From CAYRLZ01 sp964425275 (lineage in GTDB: Bacteria; Hydrothermota; Tepidihabitantia; Tepidihabitantales; JBDRVQ01), in NCBI GenBank assembly GCA_964425275.1, contig CAYRLZ010000028.1, forward strand, positions 1 to 37,696: 37,696 nucleotides of DNA. Direction: 5' to 3'. Positions within the stretch are counted from its first letter, which is position 1. Each line of letters opens with the position of its first letter. Position numbers and translations under genes: made by a program. The notes below the pieces were generated by a model that did not search any database, was not told where the DNA came from, and was given only the letters and a program-made list of their open reading frames with translations. Positions 24,609 through 34,141 of this stretch are shown here, one piece after another.

Positions 24609-27600
24609 TCATTTCACAATAATCAGTTTCCTCTCTTCTTTGTAGCCCTTGGCCGTAAAACGCAAAAGATAAGTCCCCGCCGGTAGCCTCTTGATGGTGA
24701 AGAAGCCCTTATCCGTCTTCGCGGAATAGACAACCTCACCTAAGACATTGTAGATTACTAAACTCGCCACTTCCTTCGCGGGTAGGCTGTAATAGACCGT
24801 AGTCAAAAGACGGGTCGGGTTAGATTTGAGAACCAGACCAGGCCGATTTACCATAACTAATTTTTCCAAATCGCCAATCGCTTGGCCTGGTTGGTAAACC
24901 TTGAAACTATCCCTAACCAGATTATTTGCCGGATGCATATCACCACTCAGTTCGGTCCAGAACCGCATCTGATACCATGCGGTTAGTCTAAATGCCGTAT
25001 CCCGGAATGAAACCTCCTTTATGCTGTCCGGACTTATGGTAATATTCACTGTCTTCTTATAGCAGGTATCCACCCCTCTTATGATGGCGAAATAGGTTGG
25101 CAGGGTAACGGTTGTATTCCCATAATTTCTCGCCCGGGCCTTGGGGGTAAAGATTGAATCCTTCTTTACGCTATCCCCGGGTGCGGTAATGTCAATCGCT
25201 GCTATATCAAGAATCCGAATAAATACTTGCTCCTCCTGTCGGTCATTTGTCTTATTTATATCATTGATTAGTTCGGTGGAACATTGGCTTGGATAACTTC
25301 CCCTCGGCATATTTGCCGTCCAAGATGAAAAGGTAAGATAGACCGCACTCCCTGGTGCGTGATTAAAAACCCATGCGGTATCATTATAGAAGGCACCAAT
25401 CTTAAATCGCACTGGATAAGTCTCGGATACTGACCCAAAATTATAGAGGGTGCAGGCTGGGGTCAAAACCACTCCGGAATCAACCTGTCCAGTTGGTGCC
25501 ACAATCGCCACCGTCCCAACATCTCTAACCCTCACTGAGACCGTATCGGTCTTCTTATCATTCACTAATACCTTATCACTAATAAGTTCGGTTGAACAGG
25601 AAATCGGATACCTCCCTCGGGGTTGAACTGAATACCACACCGGAAACGTAAGATAAATCTTAGTCCCCGGCAAATGATTGCTCACATCCGCATTACTATT
25701 ATGGAAATCCCCAATCTTCAGCCGAACAGTATAACTCGCCAATGTATCTCCGAAGTTTTGAACCGAGCAAGCCGGAGTGACCGGACTTCCGGAATCTACG
25801 GCTACGGGGATGACAATAGCAATTGTCCCGACATCTATTACCCGCACCCGCACCGAACCAATGAACCGGTCATTGGTTCTGATTAAATCATTAGTAAGTT
25901 GGGTTGAACATTTTGTATTAAATGTGCCACGTTGCGGTATCCATGGGTCAAAAATTACTGTGGTCTCTCTCCCTGGTGAGAGACTGGCTACCATCTTTGT
26001 ATCTTGATAACGGCCAATCTCCATCCGCACCGAAAAGTTGGTTGCAGTCTCACTTCCAAAGTTTCTCACCACCGCTTCGGGGTTTATCGGAGGTCCAGAA
26101 TCAATCACGCCACTTGGTGTCCTAATCCCAATACAGCCGACATCTAAAACCCGAACCTTTACCGAATCTATCACGTTGTCATTTACTGGCACCATATCAC
26201 CCCTCAGTTCCGTAGAACAGGAGACCAGATAACTCCCCCGGGGATGGTTCGCATACCAGGTGGGAAATGTAACATAGACCTTGGTTTGCGGAGGATGATT
26301 GGCGATATCCGCGTTACTATTATAGAAATCTCCAATCTTTAGCCGAACCGTATAACTTGCCGACTCTGACCCGAAGTTATAAACCGTGCAGGCCGGCGAG
26401 ACATTTGCCACAGAATCAATCTGCCCAATTGGTGCCACAATCGCCACCGTCCCGACATCTTTAACTCTCACCGAAACCATCTCGGTCTTCTTATCATTTC
26501 CTAAAACCATATCATCGCTCAATTCCGTAGAGCAGGAAACCAAATAACTCCCCCTGGGCCAGATGAGATTAGCTGGAAATGTAAGATAAATCTTCGCTTC
26601 TGGGTGATGATTGGATACCGAAATCGCCTGATTATAAAAATCACCAATCTTCATCCGGACGGTATAAGAGGTCAGTAGTGTATTGCCGTAATTATAGACC
26701 GTGCAGGCTGGTATCACAACCATCCCGGAATCAATCTCACCCCTCGGTGCCACAATCCTTGTCACGCCAACATCCAAAACCTGAACCGCCACCGAATCCT
26801 CCCGCTTGTCATTCTCTAACACCATATCACCAATCAATTCCGTAGAACAGGAGACCAAATAACTTCCCCTTTGGTTTGCCTGCCATCCGGCAAAGGTGAG
26901 ATATAACTTCATCTCTGGATTATGATTGGATACCGAAACGGTCTGATTATAAAAATCACCAATCTTCATCCGGACGGTATAAGAGGGAAGTAGTGTATTG
27001 CCGTAATTATAGACCGTGCAGGCTGGTATCACAACCACCCCGGAATCAATCTCGCCCCTCGGTGCCACAATCCTTGTCACACCAACATCCAAAACCCGAA
27101 CCGCCACCGAATCCTCCCGCTTATCATTCTCTAACACCATATCACCACTCAATTCCGTAGAACAGGAGACCAAATAACTTCCCCTGGGCCAGATGAGATT
27201 AGCCGGAAATGTAAGATAAATCTTTGCTTCTGGGTTATGATTGGATACCGAAATCGCCTGATTATAAAAATCACCAACCTTCATCCGCACCGTATAAGAA
27301 GAAAGTAATTTATTGCCGAAATTTTTGACTGAGCAAGATGGTATCACAACCATTCCGGAATCAATCTCACCCCTCGGTGCCACAATCTTTGTCACACCAA
27401 CATCCAAAACCCGAACCGCCACCGAATCCTCCCGCTTATCATTCTCCACCACCATATCACCACTAAGTTCCGTAGAGCAGGAGACCAAATAACTTCCCCT
27501 CGGTGCGCGAACCGTCCAGGGCGAAAAAGTGAGATAGACCTTGGTTTGCGGGAGATGATTTATTACCCGTGCGGTATCATTATAGAAATTGCCAATTTTC

Positions 27601-28946
27601 AGCCGAACGGTATAAGTCTGTTCGTTATTACCGAAGTTTTTGACCGTGCAGGCTGGGGTGATATTTATTCCCGAATCAACCGCCCCGGTTGGCGCAACAA
27701 TTTCGGTACAGCCAACATCTTTAAGCGAAGGCAAGGGTGAAAGATAGATATTCATATTAGTGGGACGGCCGGCAATGACCGGAACCGACAGGTTCTTTGT
27801 GGTGTATCCAGGTGAAGAGATTTCAAGATTGTATGTTCCGGGTTGCAAGAGCCGACGGAAGCGTCCGAAGAGAGAATCGGAATACCGGGGCTGGATAGTA
27901 TCTGGACCGGCATCTGCCTCTAAGACCCTTACCCGGGCACTCAGGGGGCGCCCGGTCAGGCTATCAAAAACTAAACCCTGTATGCCACTACCCAGGGTTC
28001 TTTGTAAAAGATATAAGGCACCGGCGATGTTTCGTTGACAGATTGAGGTGATTAAACTACCCGCCGGATAATAACCACGAGAGACCTCAATTAAAAAGGT
28101 AAAGGTCCCAATAGCATAGTATGACCAATTGCGAAAAAAGCCGCCCGAAGTCGCATAACCAATTCCGATACTATAAGGACCACTATTGTCGTCCTTCCTA
28201 ATCCGATTAGCAATACTCTCAGCAATTGGTCGGATTGAAGGGTAGTCAGGGGCATAGGCCCCGGATGCATCCCAGCGCCAGTTATAATATACCTTTTCGC
28301 CATCGGGTGGATTTGAATCACTGTGATAATCAATTGCCGCAACAAACTTCTCTCTCGTTGTCAGGTTAGCCATCACTTGTGCTTCTTTTTCTGAAAGGGG
28401 GTAAGGTCCGCGGTAGTATTTGCTTGTTGGGTCAGTGCTTCCACCGTAGGTCCAGAGAAAAGGGTATTGCCGATTTACATCCACCCCATCGTAATCGATA
28501 TCAAATTGCCCATTATTGTTATTATCCCTCTTATTCTTCCGCCAAAGGGTATCCTTTGGTGACGGTGGGAAGAAATTTATTAAGTGCCCATCCGGATTAA
28601 CAATTGGGACAATCCATATCTCACAGGAATCAACCACTCGGGTAATTAGGGCACTACGCCCATAACCCGTCAAGAGGGAATCGGCTAAATAGAGGCATAT
28701 CTCACAGCCGATAACCTCACAGCCATGATGGACACCACAGAATAATACCCTGGGTTCGTCTTCTCTTAGATGCGGGTTGTCGGAAATTTTTATCCCGAGG
28801 ATAGCAAGGCTTTCTCTGTGGGAAAAACCCAGGGTCTCAATTTGCGCTAAGTTAGGATAAACCGAGGCTAAGGAACAAAGAGACTTCTTCGCCTCGTAAT
28901 AATCGTGATACAAGGGTGAAAATGCCAGTAAAAATAGAAGTATCAT
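24609..28946 (-). CDS. Secreted M14 zinc carboxypeptidase with CARDB-like array and T9SS-type tail
   Basis: This 1445-residue protein has a short signal (MILLFLLAFSP). The M14 domain (about 12-315) carries the zinc and catalytic residues: H74-x-x-E77 in VHHGCEVIG, N158-R159 in VDVNRQYP, H208 in DYHSD, and the general base E287 in FLIEVSRG. It should therefore be an active zinc carboxypeptidase on peptides or cell-wall peptides. A carboxypeptidase-regulatory-like domain follows (about 317-405, GLVFDSLTGRPLSARVRV), then nine CARDB-like modules of about 97 residues. Several modules (26450-27480) are nearly identical to each other. The T9SS-type tail is shared with the 20438 gene. No ribosome-binding site precedes the ATG; the promoter suggests a leaderless message. 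Confidence 0.92.
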   Translation of the reverse strand: MILLFLLAFSPLYHDYYEAKKSLCSLASVYPNLAQIETLGFSHRESLAILGIKISDNPHLREDEPRVLFCGVHHGCEVIGCEICLYLADSLLTGYGRSALITRVVDSCEIWIVPIVNPDGHLINFFPPSPKDTLWRKNKRDNNNNGQFDIDYDGVDVNRQYPFLWTYGGSTDPTSKYYRGPYPLSEKEAQVMANLTTREKFVAAIDYHSDSNPPDGEKVYYNWRWDASGAYAPDYPSIRPIAESIANRIRKDDNSGPYSIGIGYATSGGFFRNWSYYAIGTFTFLIEVSRGYYPAGSLITSICQRNIAGALYLLQRTLGSGIQGLVFDSLTGRPLSARVRVLEADAGPDTIQPRYSDSLFGRFRRLLQPGTYNLEISSPGYTTKNLSVPVIAGRPTNMNIYLSPLPSLKDVGCTEIVAPTGAVDSGINITPACTVKNFGNNEQTYTVRLKIGNFYNDTARVINHLPQTKVYLTFSPWTVRAPRGSYLVSCSTELSGDMVVENDKREDSVAVRVLDVGVTKIVAPRGEIDSGMVVIPSCSVKNFGNKLLSSYTVRMKVGDFYNQAISVSNHNPEAKIYLTFPANLIWPRGSYLVSCSTELSGDMVLENDKREDSVAVRVLDVGVTRIVAPRGEIDSGVVVIPACTVYNYGNTLLPSYTVRMKIGDFYNQTVSVSNHNPEMKLYLTFAGWQANQRGSYLVSCSTELIGDMVLENDKREDSVAVQVLDVGVTRIVAPRGEIDSGMVVIPACTVYNYGNTLLTSYTVRMKIGDFYNQAISVSNHHPEAKIYLTFPANLIWPRGSYLVSCSTELSDDMVLGNDKKTEMVSVRVKDVGTVAIVAPIGQIDSVANVSPACTVYNFGSESASYTVRLKIGDFYNSNADIANHPPQTKVYVTFPTWYANHPRGSYLVSCSTELRGDMVPVNDNVIDSVKVRVLDVGCIGIRTPSGVIDSGPPINPEAVVRNFGSETATNFSVRMEIGRYQDTKMVASLSPGRETTVIFDPWIPQRGTFNTKCSTQLTNDLIRTNDRFIGSVRVRVIDVGTIAIVIPVAVDSGSPVTPACSVQNFGDTLASYTVRLKIGDFHNSNADVSNHLPGTKIYLTFPVWYSVQPRGRYPISCSTELISDKVLVNDKKTDTVSVRVRDVGTVAIVAPTGQVDSGVVLTPACTLYNFGSVSETYPVRFKIGAFYNDTAWVFNHAPGSAVYLTFSSWTANMPRGSYPSQCSTELINDINKTNDRQEEQVFIRILDIAAIDITAPGDSVKKDSIFTPKARARNYGNTTVTLPTYFAIIRGVDTCYKKTVNITISPDSIKEVSFRDTAFRLTAWYQMRFWTELSGDMHPANNLVRDSFKVYQPGQAIGDLEKLVMVNRPGLVLKSNPTRLLTTVYYSLPAKEVASLVIYNVLGEVVYSAKTDKGFFTIKRLPAGTYLLRFTAKGYKEERKLIIVK
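24612..25199 (-). repeat. 588-nt direct repeat, copy 2 (3' end of the M14 gene)
   Basis: Partner of 20441-21028, at a constant offset of 4171 nt. The mismatches are scattered single or double bases, without indels. Confidence 0.9.
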
Positions 28947-28952
28947 ATATAG

Positions 28953-28980
28953 ATTTTAACAAAATTTATAAAAAAGTAAA
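28953..28980 (-). promoter_or_regulatory. Promoter of the M14 gene (leaderless)
   Basis: TTTACT (28975-28980), a 16-nt spacer and TAAAAT (28953-28958). The -10 ends 6 nt before the ATG, so transcription should start at or next to the A of the start codon. Confidence 0.55.
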
Positions 28981-29210
28981 GACCCATTATCTTTAAGCAT
29001 GAATTATGCCAGAGAAGTCCGATGTTCTAAATCCTCAACCCATTATCCTTCATCTTTTGGATTTCCTTGTGATAAGGAAGGCTGTTTGTTTCGGATTTAG
29101 AGTTTTGAATTTAGGATACGGTTTATCGTTTAGCGTCCATTGTGCAAAATTTTTTCGCAGTGAGCAAAAAATTCCCAAAAATGCATTCTGTGGTTTGATT
29201 TATTATTTAG
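28981..29210. other. Gene-free divergent region with nested inverted repeats
   Basis: CTAAATCC (29027-29034) pairs with GGATTTAG (29093-29100). Inside lies TTCCTT-n5-AAGGAA (29063-29079), and further on an AT-rich imperfect hairpin around 29144-29174. The composition (TTTTGAATTTAGGATACGG and similar) resembles the low-complexity repeat-like DNA seen near 6900 and 34200. It lies upstream of the leuS promoter, so it is not a leuS leader, and no T-box motif is present. Confidence 0.5.
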
Positions 29211-29212
29211 AC

Positions 29213-29240
29213 TTTACTTTTATCAAATTTTTATTATAAT
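29213..29240 (+). promoter_or_regulatory. Promoter of leuS
   Basis: TTTACT (29213-29218), a 16-nt spacer and a perfect TATAAT (29235-29240). It leaves a leader of about 38 nt with the strong ribosome-binding site AGGAAGGAG just before the ATG at 29285. Confidence 0.65.
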
Positions 29241-29284
29241 TTCTTTTTGAGGCGCTTGCCGCCCTTTACCTTAGGAAGGAGACT

Positions 29285-31786
29285 ATGAAGTTGGATTATG
29301 ATTTTTTAGGTATTGAAAGAAAGTGGCAAGAGAGATGGGCGGAAAAGAAGATTTTTTTCACCCCAGACTTTCCCCCCAATAAATATTACTGTTTGGTAAT
29401 GTTTCCTTATCCATCGGGCGATTTACATATCGGTCATGTGAAGAATTATGTTATCGGTGATGTCGTCGCACGCACTAAGCGACAAGCCGGTTATACCGTG
29501 CTCCACCCCTTTGGCTGGGATGCCTTTGGTCTACCCGCGGAAAATGCCGCAATCACTCATCAAATCCATCCGGAGAAATGGACGAAGGAGAATATCGCTA
29601 TCTCTCGGGAAAATCTTATTCGCCTGGGAATCAGTTATGACTGGGAGAGAGAGATTATAACCTGTCAACCTGGGTTTTATAGATGGAATCAGTTCTTCTT
29701 CTTAAAATTCTACGAGCGGGGGCTTGCCTACCGGAAATCGGCGTATGTCAACTGGTGTCCGGGTTGCTCAACGGTTCTGGCTAATGAGCAGGTGGTTGAT
29801 GGCCATTGCTACCGCTCAACCTGTAACGCGTTGGTTGAAAAAAGGAAGTTAGAGCAATGGTTTTTTAAGATTACATCTTATGCCGAGCGGCTTTTGCAGG
29901 GTATTGAGCAACTAAGAGATTGGCCGGAGAGTGTGAAGACGATGCAGAGGAATTGGATTGGGAAGAGTGTTGGGGTTGAGGTGGAGTTTGAGGTTATCGG
30001 GCAAGAAGAGAAGGTTCGGGTCTTCACGACCCGGCCGGATACGGTTTATGGGGTGACATTTATTGCCTTAGCCCCAGAGGCAGAGATTACCGAGAGATTA
30101 ATTCAGGGTGTGCCCGAAGAGGTAAAGGTTCGTTCATTTATTGAGAGAATCTTAAAGAAGCCCGAGTTTGAAAGGCAGGCACTGGGAAAAACTAAGGAGG
30201 GGATTTTTATTGGGCGCTGGTGTATAAATCCCTTGTCCGGTGAGAAGGTTCCGATATTTATCGCGGATTATGTCTTAGCCACTTATGGCACCGGTTGCCT
30301 CATGGGGGTTCCGGCTCACGACCAGCGAGACTTTGAATTTGCCCGACACAATGGACTACCGATTCGGGTTGTCATCTCACCTCCGGGCTTGAAGTTAAGA
30401 CCGGATGAGATGGATAGTGCCTATACCGAGGAAGGGGTTATGGTCAATTCTGGCCAATTCTCTAATCTTCCTTCATCGGAGGGACGGAGGTTAATTGCCG
30501 ACTATATTGAAGAAAAAGGGATAGGGAGGCGGAAGGTCTCCTACCGCCTGCGGGATTGGTTAATCTCCCGCCAGCGCTACTGGGGGACGCCAATTCCGAT
30601 GGTTCACTGTGAAGATTGCGGGATTGTGCCGGTGCCTTACGAGCACCTACCGGTCTTATTGCCGAAAGAAGTAAAGGACTGGCGACCTTTGGGGAAGTCG
30701 GTTTTGGCTGGGGTTGAGGAGTTTATTAATACCACCTGCCCAAGATGTCAAAGAAAGGCAAGGCGCGACCCGGATACAATGGATACCTTTGTTGATTCCT
30801 CGTGGTATTTCCTTCGTTATTTAGACCCGAAGAACGAAAAATCCCCATTTTCCTTTGAGGCGACTCGCCACTGGCTACCGATTGATAAATATATCGGTGG
30901 GATTGAGCACGCCTGCGGGCATTTAATTTTCTTCCGGTTTTTCACTAAGGTTCTTTATGATCTAGGGCTTTGTGCGGTGGAAGAACCCTGCCTGTCCCTT
31001 TTTACCCAGGGGATGGTTTTACTTGGGGGTAAGGTAATGTCTTCCTCCCGCGGACACGGGGTCTGGGTTGGTCCTTTTCTCAAAGAGCATGGCGCCGATT
31101 GCGCCCGCCTCTCAATCTTATTTGCCGCGCCGCCAGAAAAAGACCTGGATTGGCAGGAGGAAATAATAACCGGCACCAAGCGGTTCTTAAATCGGGTCAA
31201 AAGAATTTTTGAGGAGAATAATTATCAAATCGCCACCGAGATTGATAAGAAAAAAATCGCCGAGGAAGACCAGTTCCTCTACATAAGGTTGAATCAGACG
31301 ATAAAACAGGTTAAAGAGAATAACGAAAACTTCCAGTTCAATACCGCAATCGCCCGGTTGATGGAATTCTTAAACGACCTTTTTAACTATAAAAAGAAAG
31401 ATTCCTTAGTCTTTCGGTATTCCCTCTATAATTTTTTAATCCTCCTCTCGCCTTTTGCCCCGCATCTCTGCGAAGAAATCTGGGAGCGATGCGGCTTTAA
31501 GGGTTTTATTTCTCAAAAGAAATTTCCCGACTATGACCCAACCCGTCTCTTTTTCTCTGAGGTTGAGATTCCAATTCAGATTCAAGGCAAACTCCGCTCC
31601 CGAATTACCGTGCCCCGAGGGACGAGCGAGGAAGAAGTTAAGGCGCGGGCATTAGCCGATGAAAAGGTAAAGAAGTATATCAAAGGGTGTGAGGTTAAAC
31701 GGATTGTCTACATAAAAGATAAACTGATTAATATTGTTCTTAACTTCCGAACTACGCAGTCAGTAGAGAAAAAGGGGGCAGGATAG
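29285..31786 (+). CDS. leuS: Leucyl-tRNA synthetase, bacterial type, with altered KMSKS motif
   Basis: This 833-residue class I synthetase charges tRNA-Leu in the cytoplasm. HIGH is at residues 48-51 (PYPSGDLHIGHVKNY). The zinc-binding insert is NWCPGCSTVLANEQV. The CP1 editing domain has TTRPDTVYGVTF and YGTGCLMGVPAHDQRD. The LeuRS-specific TMDTFVDSSWYFLRY is present. The second ATP-binding signature, normally KMSKS, reads V-M-S-S-S-R at residues 584-589 (GGKVMSSSRGHGV), so both lysines of the pentapeptide are changed. The anticodon-binding and C-terminal domains follow and look full-length. It has its own promoter and a strong ribosome-binding site. The 3' end overlaps the convergent gene by 27 nt. 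Confidence 0.97.
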   Translation: MKLDYDFLGIERKWQERWAEKKIFFTPDFPPNKYYCLVMFPYPSGDLHIGHVKNYVIGDVVARTKRQAGYTVLHPFGWDAFGLPAENAAITHQIHPEKWTKENIAISRENLIRLGISYDWEREIITCQPGFYRWNQFFFLKFYERGLAYRKSAYVNWCPGCSTVLANEQVVDGHCYRSTCNALVEKRKLEQWFFKITSYAERLLQGIEQLRDWPESVKTMQRNWIGKSVGVEVEFEVIGQEEKVRVFTTRPDTVYGVTFIALAPEAEITERLIQGVPEEVKVRSFIERILKKPEFERQALGKTKEGIFIGRWCINPLSGEKVPIFIADYVLATYGTGCLMGVPAHDQRDFEFARHNGLPIRVVISPPGLKLRPDEMDSAYTEEGVMVNSGQFSNLPSSEGRRLIADYIEEKGIGRRKVSYRLRDWLISRQRYWGTPIPMVHCEDCGIVPVPYEHLPVLLPKEVKDWRPLGKSVLAGVEEFINTTCPRCQRKARRDPDTMDTFVDSSWYFLRYLDPKNEKSPFSFEATRHWLPIDKYIGGIEHACGHLIFFRFFTKVLYDLGLCAVEEPCLSLFTQGMVLLGGKVMSSSRGHGVWVGPFLKEHGADCARLSILFAAPPEKDLDWQEEIITGTKRFLNRVKRIFEENNYQIATEIDKKKIAEEDQFLYIRLNQTIKQVKENNENFQFNTAIARLMEFLNDLFNYKKKDSLVFRYSLYNFLILLSPFAPHLCEEIWERCGFKGFISQKKFPDYDPTRLFFSEVEIPIQIQGKLRSRITVPRGTSEEEVKARALADEKVKKYIKGCEVKRIVYIKDKLINIVLNFRTTQSVEKKGAG

Positions 31787-32116
31787 TTTCTCTAAGAATT
31801 CCTCATACTCATCCGGCCTCAACCCCAAAAATTTTTCCCGGGGCATAATGAGTAAATGAGCGGATAAGGTCTCGACTAAGTTTAGGAGATTAAAGGGTGA
31901 AGACTTCTCTAAGCCGATTGATACCAGAAACCCTTTCTTCTCGTATTCTTGTTGGAGGGTAAAGAGCATCTCCCAGCACTCGCGCTCCGATACCTTCCCA
32001 GATGATTGAGAGATTAGCCCCATCAGAATAACTCTTCCCTTCTTACCCTCTAAGAAAGGACAGACCTTTTTGCTCACTTCCTTCTGGTCTTGGATTACCA
32101 AAATAAAGGTTTCCAT
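31760..32116 (-). CDS. Small cytoplasmic protein next to the EIIA-permease; USP-like fold possible
   Basis: The 118 residues begin METFILVIQDQKEVSKKVCPFLEG and end VETLSAHLLIMPREKFLGL...LSCPLFLY. The alternating strand/helix pattern, with a final 'S-A-D/H-L-L-I-M' strand and a closing 'C-P-L-F-L', resembles a universal-stress-protein-like alpha/beta fold. The ATP-binding G-x-x-G is not evident, so this is only suggestive. It starts 14 nt after the transporter stop and is presumably co-transcribed. A regulatory partner of the transporter is plausible. It overlaps leuS tail-to-tail. Confidence 0.65.
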   Translation of the reverse strand: METFILVIQDQKEVSKKVCPFLEGKKGRVILMGLISQSSGKVSERECWEMLFTLQQEYEKKGFLVSIGLEKSSPFNLLNLVETLSAHLLIMPREKFLGLRPDEYEEFLEKLSCPLFLY

Positions 32117-32130
32117 TTTATCCTTTTGTT

Positions 32131-34089
32131 TTAAGGGTTAGTTCTTAATTTTAAGAGTAATAGGCAATTGGCGAAGAAAAGGGAGACAAAAGTAACGATA
32201 ATACCCAGGAAAAGCCACCGCTTAAAAGGGAAGTGACGGCGATAACTCCGTTCGTAGACACCAATCGCTACCAAGTTAGCGGTTGAACCAATCATCGTGA
32301 GATTCCCGCCAAAACAACCGCCAATTAAAAGGCTCCACCAGAAGAGATTGGCGCCGGGCATACCGCTGGCCACTAAGTTCTTTACTACGGGCACCAGGGC
32401 GGCAACAATTGGTAAGTTATCAACAAAACCGGAAAAAAGACCCGAGCCCCAGAGGAGAAAGGTTAAGATACTGGCACTCTCCGCTAAATTACCAAAGAGT
32501 GTCAGGGGTAGAAGTTTTGCTGCCTTAGTCAAGAGATAGGCAATCTTTACTGTTACCCCGGTATATTCCAAACAGGCGGCGCTGGCAAATAGGCACATAA
32601 AATAGAGGATTGTCCACCAATCCGGTCCTTTTTCAATTAGATACCGGCCGCGCTCCTGTTCCTTGAAGACAATAAAACCGACAATGCCCAACGGCAAGGC
32701 CAAGAGAACTGTCCTCTCTTCAACCTGCAAGAGTTTCTCCAAGAAGGTATGAAAAACGACCAGGGTAATAAAGAGCAAAAAGACAATGATTGCCAGCCGC
32801 AGTTCACCCTTACTCGGGATAGAAACCTTTTCCTCCAATTCTTTAATATCCACCCCGACGGATTTCTTCACCTCCCGGCGATAGAAGAGAAGGGCGATTA
32901 AGATGACAATTAGCACGGTGGTAATGGCAATCGGCGTTGAATTCTTTAAGAAGTCTAAAAAGGTGAGTTTACTGGCAAACCCCAAATAGATACCGATGGG
33001 ATTGCCAATCAGGGTTAAGGCACTGCCGATATTCGTTGCCATAACCAAACTTAATAGATAGGGAATAACCCCAACCTTGGTGCGGCGGGCAATCTCTACG
33101 GCGATGCCAAGGGTGATAAGAATGGCCGAGACCTCATCAACTAAACCAGCCAGAAGAGCCGAGAAGAGCATAAGAGCGGAGAAGAGTAACCAGGGCGAGT
33201 TGTGGAAGTATCTTAAACCGTGGAGAACCAGAAACTTAAAAACCCCCTTCTCTTCAAGCCATTTCACTATCACCATCACCGCAATTATGAAGAGAATCGT
33301 CGGGATGGACATAAACTTCACGGTCATCTCAATATCCATCACTCCGGATATCAATAGGAGGCTTAAAGCTAAACCACCGATGGCTACCCGATACTGAAAA
33401 AAGAGGAGGGTGCCTAATACCATACTGAAAAATAGGGTAGTGGAAAAAATCTCCCGATTTATCCAGAATGGTTCGTTGAAGTGAAGCGCACCTAACTTCT
33501 GATAAATCGGTAGCGGCGGGATTTTTACATGGGTGAAGGTAATTTTGGCCAAAAGGAAAAAGATAATTAGCCCGACGCCAAAATAGAGAAATCTTTGGTA
33601 GCGAATGAACCGCTGCTCTTTGTAGATGCCGGTGAGAAGTTCGTAGATATTATCCGGATTCTTTGCCCTAAGGATTCCCTTTAATTGCTCCGGGATATGC
33701 AAGACCCGGGCGACCTCAGCCAAGGTGCTTAAATATTCGTCCCGCTTCTCTTCTGGGGCAAAGAGAAAGACGAGCAACCTAACCGGTTTACCATCCAGAG
33801 ACCCCCAGTCAATCCCTTCCTCAATGAGCAGAGCAGAGCCGATTAGTTTAGTGATACCCTTACAGGTGATATGCGGGATGGCAATCTCTTTACCGATGCC
33901 CGTGGAACCGAGGCTTTCTCTCTCTTTTAAGGCGGCGACTATTGTTTTAACCTGGTCAACGGTAATCTCGCCCGCCTCTTGTAATTTAGTGGCGATAAAT
34001 TCAAATACCTCCTCCTTAGTCTTTAATTGGGGATGGATGAAGATTAAATCTGGGGAGAATATATCTCTCAGGTCAAAATCGTCCGGCAT
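32131..34089 (-). CDS. PTS EIIA domain fused to an ArsB/NhaD/SLC13-type ion permease
   Basis: I chose the ATG at 34089 (MPDDFDLRD, 652 residues); a TTG at 34101 is the alternative. Residues about 8-150 are a fructose/Ntr-type EIIA domain with the phospho-acceptor His in GKEIAIPHITC (H73). From about 165 on there are 11-13 membrane helices of the ion-transporter superfamily. It shows two inverted-repeat hairpin motifs (LVDEVSAILITLGIAVEIA and FVDNLPIVAALVPVV, each with a following GNPIGIYLG or GSTANLVAIG). These are typical of NhaD Na+/H+ antiporters, ArsB and citrate permeases. The substrate cannot be told. EIIA may control transport by phosphorylation, yet no EI or HPr gene is nearby. It has its own promoter. 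Confidence 0.88.
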   Translation of the reverse strand: MPDDFDLRDIFSPDLIFIHPQLKTKEEVFEFIATKLQEAGEITVDQVKTIVAALKERESLGSTGIGKEIAIPHITCKGITKLIGSALLIEEGIDWGSLDGKPVRLLVFLFAPEEKRDEYLSTLAEVARVLHIPEQLKGILRAKNPDNIYELLTGIYKEQRFIRYQRFLYFGVGLIIFFLLAKITFTHVKIPPLPIYQKLGALHFNEPFWINREIFSTTLFFSMVLGTLLFFQYRVAIGGLALSLLLISGVMDIEMTVKFMSIPTILFIIAVMVIVKWLEEKGVFKFLVLHGLRYFHNSPWLLFSALMLFSALLAGLVDEVSAILITLGIAVEIARRTKVGVIPYLLSLVMATNIGSALTLIGNPIGIYLGFASKLTFLDFLKNSTPIAITTVLIVILIALLFYRREVKKSVGVDIKELEEKVSIPSKGELRLAIIVFLLFITLVVFHTFLEKLLQVEERTVLLALPLGIVGFIVFKEQERGRYLIEKGPDWWTILYFMCLFASAACLEYTGVTVKIAYLLTKAAKLLPLTLFGNLAESASILTFLLWGSGLFSGFVDNLPIVAALVPVVKNLVASGMPGANLFWWSLLIGGCFGGNLTMIGSTANLVAIGVYERSYRRHFPFKRWLFLGIIVTFVSLFFANCLLLLKLRTNP

Positions 34090-34141
34090 AATTGAAAACA
34101 ACCTTTCGCAATAAGAATTTCATATACCTTCGGCAACAATA

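Noticed and set aside
19153..27500. CRISPR-like regular repeats
   Set aside because: The 120-nt and about 290-nt periods are in-frame protein modules without unique spacers.
29006..29239. 77-residue frame upstream of leuS
   Set aside because: Covers inverted repeats and the leuS promoter; product looks like translated repeat DNA (GFRVLNLGYGL).
29210..29284. T-box or leucine attenuator for leuS
   Set aside because: Leader is only about 38 nt, with no T-box motif and no Leu-codon leader peptide.
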